Assembly (NCBI GenBank): GCA_000010565.1
Contig: AP009389.1
Coordinates: forward strand, 2,480,001 to 2,544,000
DNA: 64,000 nucleotides
Source of the DNA: Pelotomaculum thermopropionicum SI
GTDB taxonomy: Bacteria > Bacillota > Desulfotomaculia > Desulfotomaculales > Pelotomaculaceae
Direction: 5' to 3'
The notes under the pieces: generated by a model
The model's input: the letters and a program-made list of their open reading frames with translations, nothing else
The model's database searches: none
What the model was told of the DNA's origin: nothing
In this document: positions 51,776 to 60,733 of the stretch, piece after piece
Layout of the letters: each line of letters opens with the position of its first letter
Position numbering within the stretch: the first letter of the stretch is position 1
Program-made: the position numbers and the translations under genes

Positions 51776-53020
51776 TTAATTCTTACTTGCCGCCGGTATT
51801 GCTTCCCTTACTTCTGATTGTTTGGGTGCCCTCAGCATTATAACAAGGACTATTGACAATAATAACAATCCTGCAGCAAGTAGATAAGCTGTATTATAGG
51901 TTTCGGTAAGATCAACAATATAACCCGCCATTACCGGACCTACAACACCGGCTACACCCCAGGAAGTAAACACGATCCCGTAATTTATACCGGCGTTTTT
52001 CATCCCATAATAATCGAAAATTAGAGCTGGAAAAACGGCAAGAAGTGAACCATAACAAATCCCAGCCAGAGCAATTCCTAAGATTAACGTGCCAGATGTG
52101 GTATAGTTTTTAAAAAGAAGCATATTTATTGCTTGCAGACCAAACATAAAAATTAAGGTTTTATTACGTCCCAACTTATCGGAGAAGAATCCCCCTACAA
52201 CCCGGCCACCTGCATTAAATATTGCTAAGAGCGCCACGAAAATAAATGCATAGCTAACATTAGCCTGTACTTGGGCTATATTCACCATATGTCCGATAAT
52301 CATTAAGCCTGCCATAGCCCCGCATGCATAAATAATCCAGATCAGCCAGAACTGATAGCTTTTTATCATTTCAACAGGCGAATAATTCCGTTTAGATTGA
52401 GTTGATTTTTCTACAGCCTTTTTTTCGACCTGCATACCTGGCGGAACATAACCTTCAGGCGGGTTTGCCAAAAACTGGGCCAAGGTCAGGATCACTATTG
52501 CATAGAAAATTCCCTCGAACAAAAAAGTATTTCTCACTCCAAAGTTGTTGATAAGGTACTGAGTCATGGGAGCTACATACACTGGAGCTAATCCTACTCC
52601 TGCCACAACAATACCGCTGATAAGACCTCTTTTCTGCGGCGGAAACCATTTAACTGAAGCTGGCGTGGTAGCACCATAAGCTAAACCGCAACCCGCCCCG
52701 GCAATAAGACCAAAAGATAAGGCTAGCATAGTTATTGAATTTGCAAATGCGGAAATGATCATTCCTGAACCGCATAAAACACCACAAATTATACCGCAAA
52801 TGCGAGGGCTAAAAAGATCTTGCAGCTTACCACCAAAAATTGATAATAAAGCTAGCATCGCCATGGCAATGGTGAACGGAATCGAAGCTTGAGTGTTGGA
52901 AAAACCCATGTTCTTTACAAGAGCAGCAGCGAATACGCTCCAACTGTAAAGCATTCCGCACATCAAGTTTATCCCCGTTGCACTCATCGTAACTATCCAT
53001 CCCTTGTTTTGAATTGCCAT
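51776..53020 (-). CDS. MFS transporter, oxalate/formate antiporter (OFA) family
   Basis: 414 residues with 12 probable membrane helices. It has the OFA-type start GMLYSWSVFAAALVKNMGFS, the MFS loops GGKLQDLFSPR and GGFFSDKLGRNK, and PASVKWFPPQKRGLISGIVV between helices 4 and 5. A central cytoplasmic loop of about 30 residues (about 195-225) separates the two halves. OFA members move small mono- or dicarboxylates across the inner membrane. Here it probably imports the acid processed by the adjacent CoA-transferase and mutase genes. Confidence 0.88.
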   Translation of the reverse strand: MAIQNKGWIVTMSATGINLMCGMLYSWSVFAAALVKNMGFSNTQASIPFTIAMAMLALLSIFGGKLQDLFSPRICGIICGVLCGSGMIISAFANSITMLALSFGLIAGAGCGLAYGATTPASVKWFPPQKRGLISGIVVAGVGLAPVYVAPMTQYLINNFGVRNTFLFEGIFYAIVILTLAQFLANPPEGYVPPGMQVEKKAVEKSTQSKRNYSPVEMIKSYQFWLIWIIYACGAMAGLMIIGHMVNIAQVQANVSYAFIFVALLAIFNAGGRVVGGFFSDKLGRNKTLIFMFGLQAINMLLFKNYTTSGTLILGIALAGICYGSLLAVFPALIFDYYGMKNAGINYGIVFTSWGVAGVVGPVMAGYIVDLTETYNTAYLLAAGLLLLSIVLVIMLRAPKQSEVREAIPAASKN

Positions 53021-53262
53021 ATCTTAACCTCCTTGAAGCTGATACGTTTCTTGCCTTGCTTTAGTTAATAGCTCTTACACTAATAAGCCATCCTAACAAT
53101 CGCACATTTTCTCTGCTTCTACAATTTTTTATTAATAATTAATAATTAATATAACATTAACTGGCATATTCCCAACGGTATTAAGCAAGGAGTAGCGTTT
53201 TTTTGCACATATTTTTAAATAATATTACTAGTGCATACATATAAGAACATACAATAAAATCT

Positions 53263-53820
53263 CTATCTGACAAAGTTTACCGTATTTTCTTTTCTCGGCA
53301 CCGGTTGCTCCTTATCTTTTGTTGCACTATATCCTAGTGAAACAGCATAAAGAGGCTTATAACCTGCAGGTATACCTAACGTTTTTTTTACATTTTCATC
53401 TGAAAGGACAAGTTCTGCAGAACCTATCCAACATGAGCTTATGCCCATTGATTCCGCTGCAATCAACATGTTTTCTGTTGCAGCTGCACAGTCAATTTCT
53501 ATTAACCTGGCATTTTCTGCTCCAGAAACGACTATCACAGTAGGTGCATTGTAGAAAGTATGATAGTCTGGATTGCTAATTTTCTTCTGGAGATTTTCAT
53601 TGCCTGATTGTTTAATAACATTTATCATTTTTTCCACCATATCTTCTATTACTTTCTTATTTTGTATAACCGTAAAATGCCACAATTGACGCCCACCAGC
53701 ATTCGGAGCAAATTTAGCAGCCTCAAGAATAATCTGTAGTTTCTCTTCTTCAATCTGATCCGGTTTGTAATCTCTAATACTTCTTCTCCTCATAATAACT
53801 TCTATTGTTTCATTTGTCAT
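53263..53820 (-). CDS. Nitroreductase-family flavoprotein
   Basis: 185 residues of the NfsA/FRP type: an N-terminal FMN-contacting motif IMRRRSIRDYKPDQIEEEKL, APNAGGRQLWHFTVIQ, NMLIAAESMGISSCWIGSAE and the end LYAVSLGYSATK. It should bind FMN as a dimer and use NAD(P)H. Its role in this acid-degradation block is unknown. An ordinary oxidoreductase is more likely than BluB. Confidence 0.85.
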   Translation of the reverse strand: MTNETIEVIMRRRSIRDYKPDQIEEEKLQIILEAAKFAPNAGGRQLWHFTVIQNKKVIEDMVEKMINVIKQSGNENLQKKISNPDYHTFYNAPTVIVVSGAENARLIEIDCAAATENMLIAAESMGISSCWIGSAELVLSDENVKKTLGIPAGYKPLYAVSLGYSATKDKEQPVPRKENTVNFVR

Positions 53821-53916
53821 AAAACATACACCCCCGTACTTGCTTTAAAGCGAATTGAGGATTTTGTTTTCATCATTCCATACTTTATTACTGGGTTAGT
53901 CACAAGTACTAACATT

Positions 53917-54486
53917 CTATCTTATTTTGCTCTCAATAATTTTCTTAAGCATGCCCCACTCCGGCTGGAATATCTCAGTTGGCATGGTTTTTAAATTCGA
54001 AGATATTCTTGGTTTAAATTCCATCTGAGCTAGTATATCCTTTTCTAAATCTATACCAGGAGCAATCTCAACTAGCGTCAGTAGTCTTTCCTCTATAGTG
54101 AATACCGCACGCTCCGTTACATACATCACAGGCTGTTTTTGCTCATATGCATATTGGCCACTGAAAGAAATGTGTTCCACATCATAAAGAAATTTTTTAT
54201 GCTTCCCTTCCTGAACAATAATAAGTTTTCCGTCTTCAGCCTTGACTTTCAAACCACCAGCAGTAAAAGTCCCTGTGAAAATAACCTTTTTCGAGCTTTG
54301 ACTGATATTTATAAAACCCCCACAACCGGCAATTTTTGGACCAAACTGGGTGACATTCACGTTACCATATCTATCGGCCTGGGCCAAGCCAAGATATGCC
54401 ACATCTAAGCCGCCCCCGTCGTAATAATCAAACATTGTTGGCATCTCAACTAAGGCTTCAGCATTGAAAGAATGACCAAAATCAGG
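53917..54486 (-). pseudogene. CoA-transferase, 3' part (split by transposon)
   Basis: The C-terminal 189 codons of a fused acetate/propionate-type CoA-transferase: FGHSFNAEALVEMPTMFDYY, GGLDVAYLGLAQADRYGNVN and VEIAPGIDLEKDILAQMEFK. The frame is continuous up to the transposon edge at 54487. The 5' part is at 58046-59061. Rejoining the halves through the duplicated TCAGG gives SLPD-FGHSF without loss of a residue and a total of about 527 residues, normal for this family. Confidence 0.88.
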
Positions 54487-54680
54487 TGTAAATTCTCATT
54501 TTCATTTAGTTCAGTCCAGGCATATATTATCAGATTGAACAATATGCAACCGGTTTTAATACCATAGCAATCTGCAAATTTTTCTCATTTTCTTTTAGTA
54601 ATGTCCGTCCGTCCTCTCCCATATGTTAGCATACCCACCTGTGTACCCCTTCAAATTCCAATGCGAAAAAGGTAGAATAT

Positions 54681-55283
54681 TTGGCGGTGTTAATTACCAT
54701 GCAGCAGATATTCTACACTTCCGTCTCGCCCGAAGAATATTACCGTCTGGGCAAAGATTTCCCTTTTCCTGTACCCGATTCCTGCCCGAATCCTGGCTGC
54801 CTGGTCAAGATAGCCCCGCAAAAGCATGGTTTTTACCGCCGGAACGTCGTCACCCCGGATTTCAGCGCCCGGATTTTGATCCGCCGGTACCATTGTAAAT
54901 ATTGCGGCAAGACCATCTCGTACCTGCCTTCCTTCTGCCTGCCTTACTTCCAGTACACCGTGGAGGTAATCTATACCGCTCTTCGGTACATCCTGGTGTT
55001 TTGCTACTCCCTTCGGGCCTCTTTGCAGTTGCTCAAGCGGTTATTCTGGACCCCCGCCCACCTGCAGTTTTACGCCCGGCGCTTTTTTGCCAACCTATAC
55101 CACATCAAACTGGGCCTTCGTCAGCTCCTCCCCCGGGTAGAACTACCCGGGGAGAACCTGGATAAAAGGGAAGGAGCCAAAAAGGTACTGCACATTGTGG
55201 CTGCTGGATTCGCCCACATCCAGACCTTCTCCACCAGGTTTTACGCCCAATGTGGGTACTCTTTCCTGGCTCCTCGCACATAA
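54681..55283 (+). CDS. Zinc-ribbon transposon protein (DUF6431-like)
   Basis: 200 residues. An N-terminal zinc ribbon with C-x4-C (SCPNPGCLVKI) and C-x2-C (RYHCKYCGKTISYLP) is followed by a helical region (SLRASLQLLKRLFWTPAHLQ) suggestive of DNA binding. It is the first gene of the element. Proteins like it accompany DDE/AAA transposons in Firmicutes; I relate it to DUF6431 from memory, with moderate certainty. A 10-bp perfect hairpin CCCCGGGTAG-AA-CTACCCGGGG lies inside the gene at 55131-55152. Confidence 0.7.
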   Translation: MAVLITMQQIFYTSVSPEEYYRLGKDFPFPVPDSCPNPGCLVKIAPQKHGFYRRNVVTPDFSARILIRRYHCKYCGKTISYLPSFCLPYFQYTVEVIYTALRYILVFCYSLRASLQLLKRLFWTPAHLQFYARRFFANLYHIKLGLRQLLPRVELPGENLDKREGAKKVLHIVAAGFAHIQTFSTRFYAQCGYSFLAPRT

Positions 55284-55400
55284 TTTTAGCATCTAAAAGA
55301 GCCTTTTGGGTACCCCTTTGGAAGGGCAAAAGCCGCCAACAAACCTTTTGTCTTTTTGTTTGGCCGGGGAAATGTTACGATTACGGCGGCGCCGAAAAAA

Positions 55401-55434
55401 GGCTTTAAGCGCTTAAAGCCTCCTAAACAGGAGG
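55401..55434 (+). promoter_or_regulatory. Ribosome-site-sequestering hairpins ahead of the transposase
   Basis: GGCTTTAAGCGCTTAAAGCC (55401-55420) is a perfect palindrome. Right beside it CCTCCT-AAAC-AGGAGG (55419-55434) forms a six-pair tetraloop hairpin in which the transposase's Shine-Dalgarno sequence is fully paired. The two structures share only two bases. This arrangement would restrain translation of the transposase, for instance on read-through transcripts. Confidence 0.55.
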
Positions 55435-55442
55435 TTTTGGTT

Positions 55443-56807
55443 ATGCTTGATGCCAAAGAAAGGGAAAACATCGCCTTAAAAAAGTTTTCTTTAATTGCGC
55501 CGGTGTTGAACGAAGAAAAATTGAACCAGCAGGAATACTTTCGAAAGCTCTCGGACCAGCTTATCGACATGCCCCACTACGGACCGCGGCGCTATGCCGT
55601 GAAGTCCTTTCAGTGGTGGCTCTACCTTTACCGTCGCTATGGCCTGGAGGGGTTAAAACCGGGCTATCGCTCCGACCGTGGAAAAAGCCGCCGGGTGACT
55701 GCGGAAATCGCCGCAAAAATCCGGCAGAAAAGGGCGGAAAAGCCCGGTTTAAAAGGTATCCTCCTCTATGAGGAACTGGTCAAAGAGGGGGTGTTTACCC
55801 CGGACAGGCTCTCTTTGGCCACCTTTTACCGCTTTTTAGCCCAGAACCCGGACCTGGCCTCCGGTAAAGATCCCGATGAAGAAGAAAAGGATGTCCGGCG
55901 CTTTTCCCACCAGCGGGTAAACGAGCTCTGGCAGACGGACATCATGTACGGCCCATGCTTAAGGGTGGGCCGGTCCAAAAAACAAACTTACCTCCTTGCC
56001 TTCATTGATGACGCCTCCCGACTGGTTACGGCCGCCCGGTTCTGCTGGGAGCAGAATTTTACCGCGGTCAGGGCCGTTTTCAAAGAAGCAATTTTAAAAC
56101 GGGGGGTCCCGAAGATGATCTATACCGACAACGGCAAGGTTTACCGCTGCAACCAGCTGGCCGTGGTTTGCGCCAGCTTGGGGTGCACGCTTTTGCATGC
56201 GGAACCATTTTCTCCCAGTTCGAAAGGGAAGGTGGAACGGTTCTTTAGGACCGTCCGGATGCGCTTTTTAAGCCGCCTGGAGATGGACAGGGTAAAGTCT
56301 TTGGAAGAATTAAACCTGCTTTTCTGGCAGTGGCTGGAGGCGGATTACCAGCGCAAAATCCACAGCGCTCTGGGCATGAGCCCCCTCGATTATTTTTTAT
56401 CCCAGGCGCAAGCGGTAAAGATGTTTTCCGACCCGACCCTTTTGGACGAGTATTTCCTTTTGCGGACAACCCGCAAAGTTAACCACGACGCCACCTTTTC
56501 TTTGGAAAACATCCTCTACGAAACAGACCAGAAGTTTGCCGGCAGCAGGGTGGAGGTCAGGTACGAGCCCGAATGGTTGAAGTCCCCCGCCCGGCCGGTG
56601 TTCCTTTACCAGGACGGCTTGAAAGTGGGCGAGGCTAGGCAGGTGGACTTCTTTGCCAACGCCTGGGTGAAAAGAAAGGGGCGCGGCCGCCCGGCGCATC
56701 AAAATGATGAGCCGGAGGAACTTTCCCCCGCCCGGGGCGGTGGGGAGACCACGGCGCCGGTCATCTCTTTTACCCGCCTGCTCGAAAATGAAGGTGAAGA
56801 AAAATGA
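55443..56807 (+). CDS. tniA: DDE transposase of the Tn552/Mu/rve type
   Basis: 454 residues from ATG 55443, eight bases after AGGAGG. N-terminal DNA-binding helices (DMPHYGPRRYAVKSFQWWLY) precede the rve catalytic core: Asp in VNELWQTDIMYGP, Asp in PKMIYTDNGKVYRCN and Glu in SKGKVERFFRTVRM. A mu-type beta-barrel tail follows (FSLENILYETDQKFAGSRVE). Its stop overlaps the ATPase start by 4 bases. The symbol indicates similarity to TniA-type proteins, not proven orthology. Confidence 0.88.
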   Translation: MLDAKERENIALKKFSLIAPVLNEEKLNQQEYFRKLSDQLIDMPHYGPRRYAVKSFQWWLYLYRRYGLEGLKPGYRSDRGKSRRVTAEIAAKIRQKRAEKPGLKGILLYEELVKEGVFTPDRLSLATFYRFLAQNPDLASGKDPDEEEKDVRRFSHQRVNELWQTDIMYGPCLRVGRSKKQTYLLAFIDDASRLVTAARFCWEQNFTAVRAVFKEAILKRGVPKMIYTDNGKVYRCNQLAVVCASLGCTLLHAEPFSPSSKGKVERFFRTVRMRFLSRLEMDRVKSLEELNLLFWQWLEADYQRKIHSALGMSPLDYFLSQAQAVKMFSDPTLLDEYFLLRTTRKVNHDATFSLENILYETDQKFAGSRVEVRYEPEWLKSPARPVFLYQDGLKVGEARQVDFFANAWVKRKGRGRPAHQNDEPEELSPARGGGETTAPVISFTRLLENEGEEK

Positions 56808-57607
56808 TGTTCACCCAGTTCTACGGCCTAAAGTTCAACCCTTTTTCCAAAGAGGTGCCCTTTGACCAGTTGTTTGCCAGTTGGGACCTTCAGGAGCTGA
56901 CCTCCCGTTTAAAATATTTGCAGCAGGTACGGGGGATCGGCCTGGTTACCGGGGAGCCGGGGTGCGGGAAAACCAGCGCTTTGCGCAAGTACGTCAGCGA
57001 ACTGAACCCCGCCCACTACAAGACGTGTTACTTTGCCCTGTCCACGGTAACCGTGCTGGAATTCTACCAGGGTCTGGCTCTGGCCTTGGGGGAAGAACCG
57101 AAGCACAAGAAGGTGAGCATCTTCCACCAGATTCAGGGGGCCATTGCCAGTCTTTATTACGAACGGCGGATTACCCCGGTGATTGTCCTGGACGAAATTC
57201 ACCTGGCGGGCAACAAGATTTTGGAGGACTTAAGGCTTCTATTTAACTTTCAGATGGACTCGCAAAACCCCTTTATTCTAATTTTGGCCGGACAGACCTT
57301 AATCCGGAGCAAGCTTGCCCTCAATGTGAACAACCCTTTACGGCAGCGGCTGACCGTCAAATATTCCATGCGGGGCTTAAAAGCCGAGGAGATCAGGGAG
57401 TATTGCGTCAGCCGGTTGAAGTATGCCGGCCTGCACGAGGAGATTTTTACCCCCGCAGCCTTTGAGGCAATCTATGCCGTCACCAACGGACTCCCCCGGC
57501 TGGTCAACAACCTGGTCACCACCTGTTTGATCTGCGCCTGCAGTAAGAAGCAAAGGGAGATCGATCCCGAGGTGGTCTACCAAGCCCAGCAGGAACTGGA
57601 AATTTAG
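56804..57607 (+). CDS. tniB: AAA ATPase transposition helper (TniB/ExeA-like)
   Basis: 267 residues: FTQFYGLKFNPFSKEVPFDQ, Walker A GLVTGEPGCGKTSALRKYV, Walker B ITPVIVLDEIHLAGN, sensor 1 NPFILILAGQTLIRSKL and an arginine-finger-like NPLRQRLTVKYSM. Such ATPases select target DNA and activate the DDE transposase. It is translationally coupled to the transposase gene (ATGA overlap). Confidence 0.88.
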   Translation: MMFTQFYGLKFNPFSKEVPFDQLFASWDLQELTSRLKYLQQVRGIGLVTGEPGCGKTSALRKYVSELNPAHYKTCYFALSTVTVLEFYQGLALALGEEPKHKKVSIFHQIQGAIASLYYERRITPVIVLDEIHLAGNKILEDLRLLFNFQMDSQNPFILILAGQTLIRSKLALNVNNPLRQRLTVKYSMRGLKAEEIREYCVSRLKYAGLHEEIFTPAAFEAIYAVTNGLPRLVNNLVTTCLICACSKKQREIDPEVVYQAQQELEI

Positions 57608-57621
57608 GGGGTTGGTTTGCT

Positions 57622-57870
57622 ATGCGCAGCCTGAAAGATTACTTTCTATTCACCGGCTTTTCGGATTTGCTGCCCGTAGCGGTCAAGATGACCCAGGAAT
57701 TAAACTACACCAAAGAAGAAATGATCGAAGCGATTTGCAAGGTAGCTGATAAAGCCAGAGTCTATCCACCGACCAGGAACCGGACGGGTTGGTTTGCCAC
57801 CGTGTTCCGCGAAAAACTACAAGAAGCGCGGGCGGAAATACTGGCCTTCCGGAATAGGTACCGGGATTAG
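57622..57870 (+). CDS. Small transposon-borne protein of unknown function
   Basis: 82 residues starting 15 bases after the ATPase stop, with GGGGGTTGG before the ATG. Mostly helical and charged (LPVAVKMTQELNYTKEEMIE, WFATVFREKLQEARAEILAF). No family recognised. Its position as the last gene, in phase with the transposon operon, supports it being real. It may be a regulatory or DNA-binding partner of the transposition proteins. Confidence 0.6.
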   Translation: MRSLKDYFLFTGFSDLLPVAVKMTQELNYTKEEMIEAICKVADKARVYPPTRNRTGWFATVFREKLQEARAEILAFRNRYRD

Positions 57871-58045
57871 CTATTCTTGAATCTGGGCTGTCTAATCAGG
57901 GCAGCCCGGATCTTTTTCTAATGCTAATGAAATTTGCAAATGTTTATTGAAGGTACCGGTTTAATTTGCGAATTTCGCTTGTTTTTGGACTGGATTGACC
58001 CAATTTAATGTGAGAATCGTTATTGGATTAATTTGAGAATCTACA

Positions 58046-59061
58046 TCAGGCAAGCTTGCAGGAACCCCTCCAATACCTCCTGCTTCTGTTGTGAGAACCA
58101 TTAAATCGCTTGCGCCTTCTTCTGCCGCTACATTTGCAATATCAGTGGGTATACCAACACCAAGGTTTACAATAGCATTTGGCTCCAACTCCATAGCTGC
58201 CCGTCGGGAAATAATCTTCCTTTCGTTCAAGGGAAGAGGAGTTACGGTAGCCAGGGGTACTTTTATGTTGCCGGCAAATGCTGGGTTATAATATTGCCCC
58301 TCAGTTTGCCAGTGGTTATCTGTGCATGTAGCCAACACCACATAGTCCACTAAGATGCCTGGCACCCTTACATCTTTAGGATGGAGAGTATTTGCTTTGG
58401 CTAAATACTCAGCCTGGGCAATTACAATTCCTCCGCTGTTTTTAGCTGCCTGAGCTAAGTGCACAGCGCCATTCAACTGTCCTTCTTTCTCCATTGTCAG
58501 GTTGCCGTTTTCATCGGCAACTGTACCGCGAATTAAAGCTACATCTATGGGGAAACTTTTATAGAATAGATATTCTTCCCCCTCAAACTCAACTACTTTG
58601 ACGATATCTTCCTTCGAGCGGGTAAGTTCATTTAATTTCCCACCCTCAACCCGCGGGTCCACATATGTTTTAAGGCCAATTTTGGTGAGTACACCGGGCC
58701 TTCTAGCAGCAATTTCACGCCAAAGCTGTACCAATACACCTTGCGGTAAGTTGTAAGCTTCAATTTTATTCTCTTCTACTAGCTTGCACATATTGTAATT
58801 TGAACCGATATGGCCACCGATCCATCTTTTTGTTAGTCCTACATGACCAAAATGGGTTGGGCCTCTTTTAGGTGTCCAGTCTCCTAAAGCACAAGCCTGA
58901 AATAAGGTGATATCTCTGGGATGTCCGGTTTTTAAAAAATGTCTTTCAATTGCTGCTGCCATTTCTTCATTCCAACCTGCTAATCCCATTCCAGAGACCG
59001 CAATTGTTGCCCCATCCTTTATCAATGAAACAAGCTCATCAGCTTTTCTAACTTTATACAT
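58046..59061 (-). pseudogene. CoA-transferase, 5' part (split by transposon)
   Basis: From ATG 59061 (GGGGGGAG upstream) 338 codons run to the transposon. They hold the alpha-type domain (KVRKADELVSLIKDGATIAV, HFGHVGLTKRWIGGHIGSN) and the beta-type start, with the catalytic-Glu region TTEAGGIGGVPASLPD. The frame continues 28 codons into the transposon and stops at 57961, so a truncated protein with a foreign tail could be made but would lack the C-terminal third. The complete gene probably transferred CoA from an acyl-CoA to the imported acid. Confidence 0.88.
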
Positions 59062-59132
59062 AAAACTCCCCCCGCCTAAATATTTTTAAAAATTTTAAAT
59101 TTTAAAACTAGTCAAATAAGAAATAAACAAAA

Positions 59133-59420
59133 TTAGCCGTATCTATATTCAATGCCAAAAGTACCTTGTGGATAATTCCACTCTCTTACTATAGTGTTTT
59201 TGCACAATACTCGGCATGTCCCACACTCCAAACAACCAGCATAATCAAAACGCAGCGTACCGTCTTCATTAAGGCTATATAATCCAGCCGGGCAAGCTTT
59301 CACCAGTTTCCTGGCCTCATCAGCATTTATTGAATCCTTCCTTATAATAATGTGAGGATTATCTTCATCAACCTTAAATTTATTAACTCCCAGCTTCTCC
59401 TCAATACTCATTGATTTCAT
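59133..59420 (-). CDS. fixX: FixX-like ferredoxin
   Basis: 95 residues with one [4Fe-4S] site, CLECGTCRVLC, plus an earlier Cys in KACPAGLYSLNEDG and a C-terminal Trp/Tyr-rich segment (WNYPQGTFGIEYRYG), as in FixX. It is thought to pass electrons between the ETF/FixC flavins and the membrane or ferredoxin pool. The start overlaps the fixC stop by 4 bases, so it is translationally coupled to fixC. Confidence 0.9.
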   Translation of the reverse strand: MKSMSIEEKLGVNKFKVDEDNPHIIIRKDSINADEARKLVKACPAGLYSLNEDGTLRFDYAGCLECGTCRVLCKNTIVREWNYPQGTFGIEYRYG

Positions 59421-60703
59421 AAAGCTTTCATTCCTTTGTAGCTATCTTTTAACAGGGTCATTAAACCTACTGTTTTTAAGTTGTCCATGACCTTTTTCCT
59501 AAGCGGCTTACTAGTGCTACCGTCAACAATAAACATTCCCGCCAAAATATCATCGACTAACTTTGGATAATCATTAAATATCCTCTTATTTTGCATAAAG
59601 TGAGGAAAATTCTTATAAAGTTTCATGTCCTTTATTACAAAACTTTGGTCCAAAAATTGTTTATAAGTTGCCAGACTATTTTTGCTAAAATCCCCCTTTT
59701 CTCTTGCTTTAATAATGACCTTAGCAGCTGCTTCTGCTGAAGTAATGGCTAAATCCATGCCCCTAACTGTGTAACCAACATTAATTACTAGGCCAGCAGC
59801 ATCCCCGACAATGACTACCCCATCACCATAGAGCTGAGGGACCATGTCATAGCCTGCCTCTGGAACTAAGTGCCCCGAATACTCTAAAAGTTTTCCTCCT
59901 TTAATAAGGGGTTTTATTGCGGGATGCATTTTGAAATCCTCTACCATTTGACAGACGCTTTTTACTGAATTAGCAATGTCGCTTAAGGTACAGACAATTC
60001 CGAGGGATAAAGAACTTTTATTGGTATAGATAAAGCCTCCACCAACAATCCCTGAAGTACAAGAGCCTGCGAAAAGCCATGCGGCTCCTTCCTCTTCGTT
60101 CAAGTTAAATCTATCCTCAATTACTTGTTTAGGAAGTTCAATTACTTCTTTTGCACCTACAGCAACTTCATGGGGCTGCAATTCTTTTTTCAAGCCTATT
60201 TGTTGAGCAAGCAAGGAATTTACCCCGTCAGCCAATACCACTACATCAGCTTCAATTTCATCCTCACCTGCTTTAACTCCGACAACCTTCCCATTATTTG
60301 TAAGCAACTCATCTACTCTCACCCCGGCGGCAAGCACAGCCCCAGCTTCCTCTGCTTTCTGGGCCAACCACTGATCAAACTCTCCACGCAATACCGAGTA
60401 GGAATCTCTCAAATTTCCCCCTAAACGGCTGGAGTGATAATCTAAGGTAATAGCACTATCCTCCGTTAGTAAGCTTACCTTTTCTTTGGTAATCTTTCTT
60501 TCTACAGGAGCTTCTTTAGCAAAATTTGGAATTATTTTGTTTAGGCTATGACTATAAAGCCTGCCGCCGGTCATATTTTTACTACCTGCATAATTCCCTC
60601 TTTCAATTAACAACACTTCCAAGCCGGCACTTGCCAAAATATAAGCTGCAGTACTACCAGCAACACCTGCTCCAACTATCACTACCTCAAATTTATCAGA
60701 CAT
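59417..60703 (-). CDS. fixC: FixC-like flavoprotein (ETF:quinone oxidoreductase family)
   Basis: 428 residues from ATG 60703, behind GGGGTG; a GTG three codons upstream is in frame. It has the dinucleotide fold VVIVGAGVAGSTAAYILASA, the FAD region SVLRGEFDQWLAQKAEEAGA, ADVVVLADGVNSLLAQQIG and GDGVVIVGDAAGLVINVGYT. FixC forms a complex with EtfAB and FixX that links acyl-CoA dehydrogenase electrons to quinone or, by bifurcation, to ferredoxin. The four genes are contiguous here in the order fixA-fixB-fixC-fixX. Confidence 0.92.
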   Translation of the reverse strand: MSDKFEVVIVGAGVAGSTAAYILASAGLEVLLIERGNYAGSKNMTGGRLYSHSLNKIIPNFAKEAPVERKITKEKVSLLTEDSAITLDYHSSRLGGNLRDSYSVLRGEFDQWLAQKAEEAGAVLAAGVRVDELLTNNGKVVGVKAGEDEIEADVVVLADGVNSLLAQQIGLKKELQPHEVAVGAKEVIELPKQVIEDRFNLNEEEGAAWLFAGSCTSGIVGGGFIYTNKSSLSLGIVCTLSDIANSVKSVCQMVEDFKMHPAIKPLIKGGKLLEYSGHLVPEAGYDMVPQLYGDGVVIVGDAAGLVINVGYTVRGMDLAITSAEAAAKVIIKAREKGDFSKNSLATYKQFLDQSFVIKDMKLYKNFPHFMQNKRIFNDYPKLVDDILAGMFIVDGSTSKPLRKKVMDNLKTVGLMTLLKDSYKGMKAL

Positions 60704-60733
60704 TAATTTCACACCCCATTTACTAAGCAGCTC

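Larger units (their letters stand above)
54487..58045 (+). mobile_element. 3.56-kb transposon in the CoA-transferase gene
   Basis: The element starts TGTAAATTCTCATTTTC and ends GAGAATCTACA, giving inverted TGTA(A/G)ATTCTCA termini. It is flanked by the 5-bp direct repeat TCAGG (54482-54486 and 58046-58050). Subterminal repeats (TGAGAATC at about 58010 and 58033, TCTCATTTTC at 54495 and 54582) resemble multiple transposase-binding sites. It carries four plus-strand genes: zinc-ribbon protein, DDE transposase, AAA ATPase and a small ORF. The style is that of Tn552/Tn5053/Tn7-related elements. Confidence 0.85.

Noticed and set aside
53140-53200. Sigma-54 type promoter before the transporter gene
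   Set aside because: GGCA and TTGC elements occur but not with the -24/-12 spacing on the right strand.
57961-58045. C-terminus of the CoA-transferase ending at 57961
   Set aside because: These codons lie inside the transposon; the true continuation is at 54486-53917.
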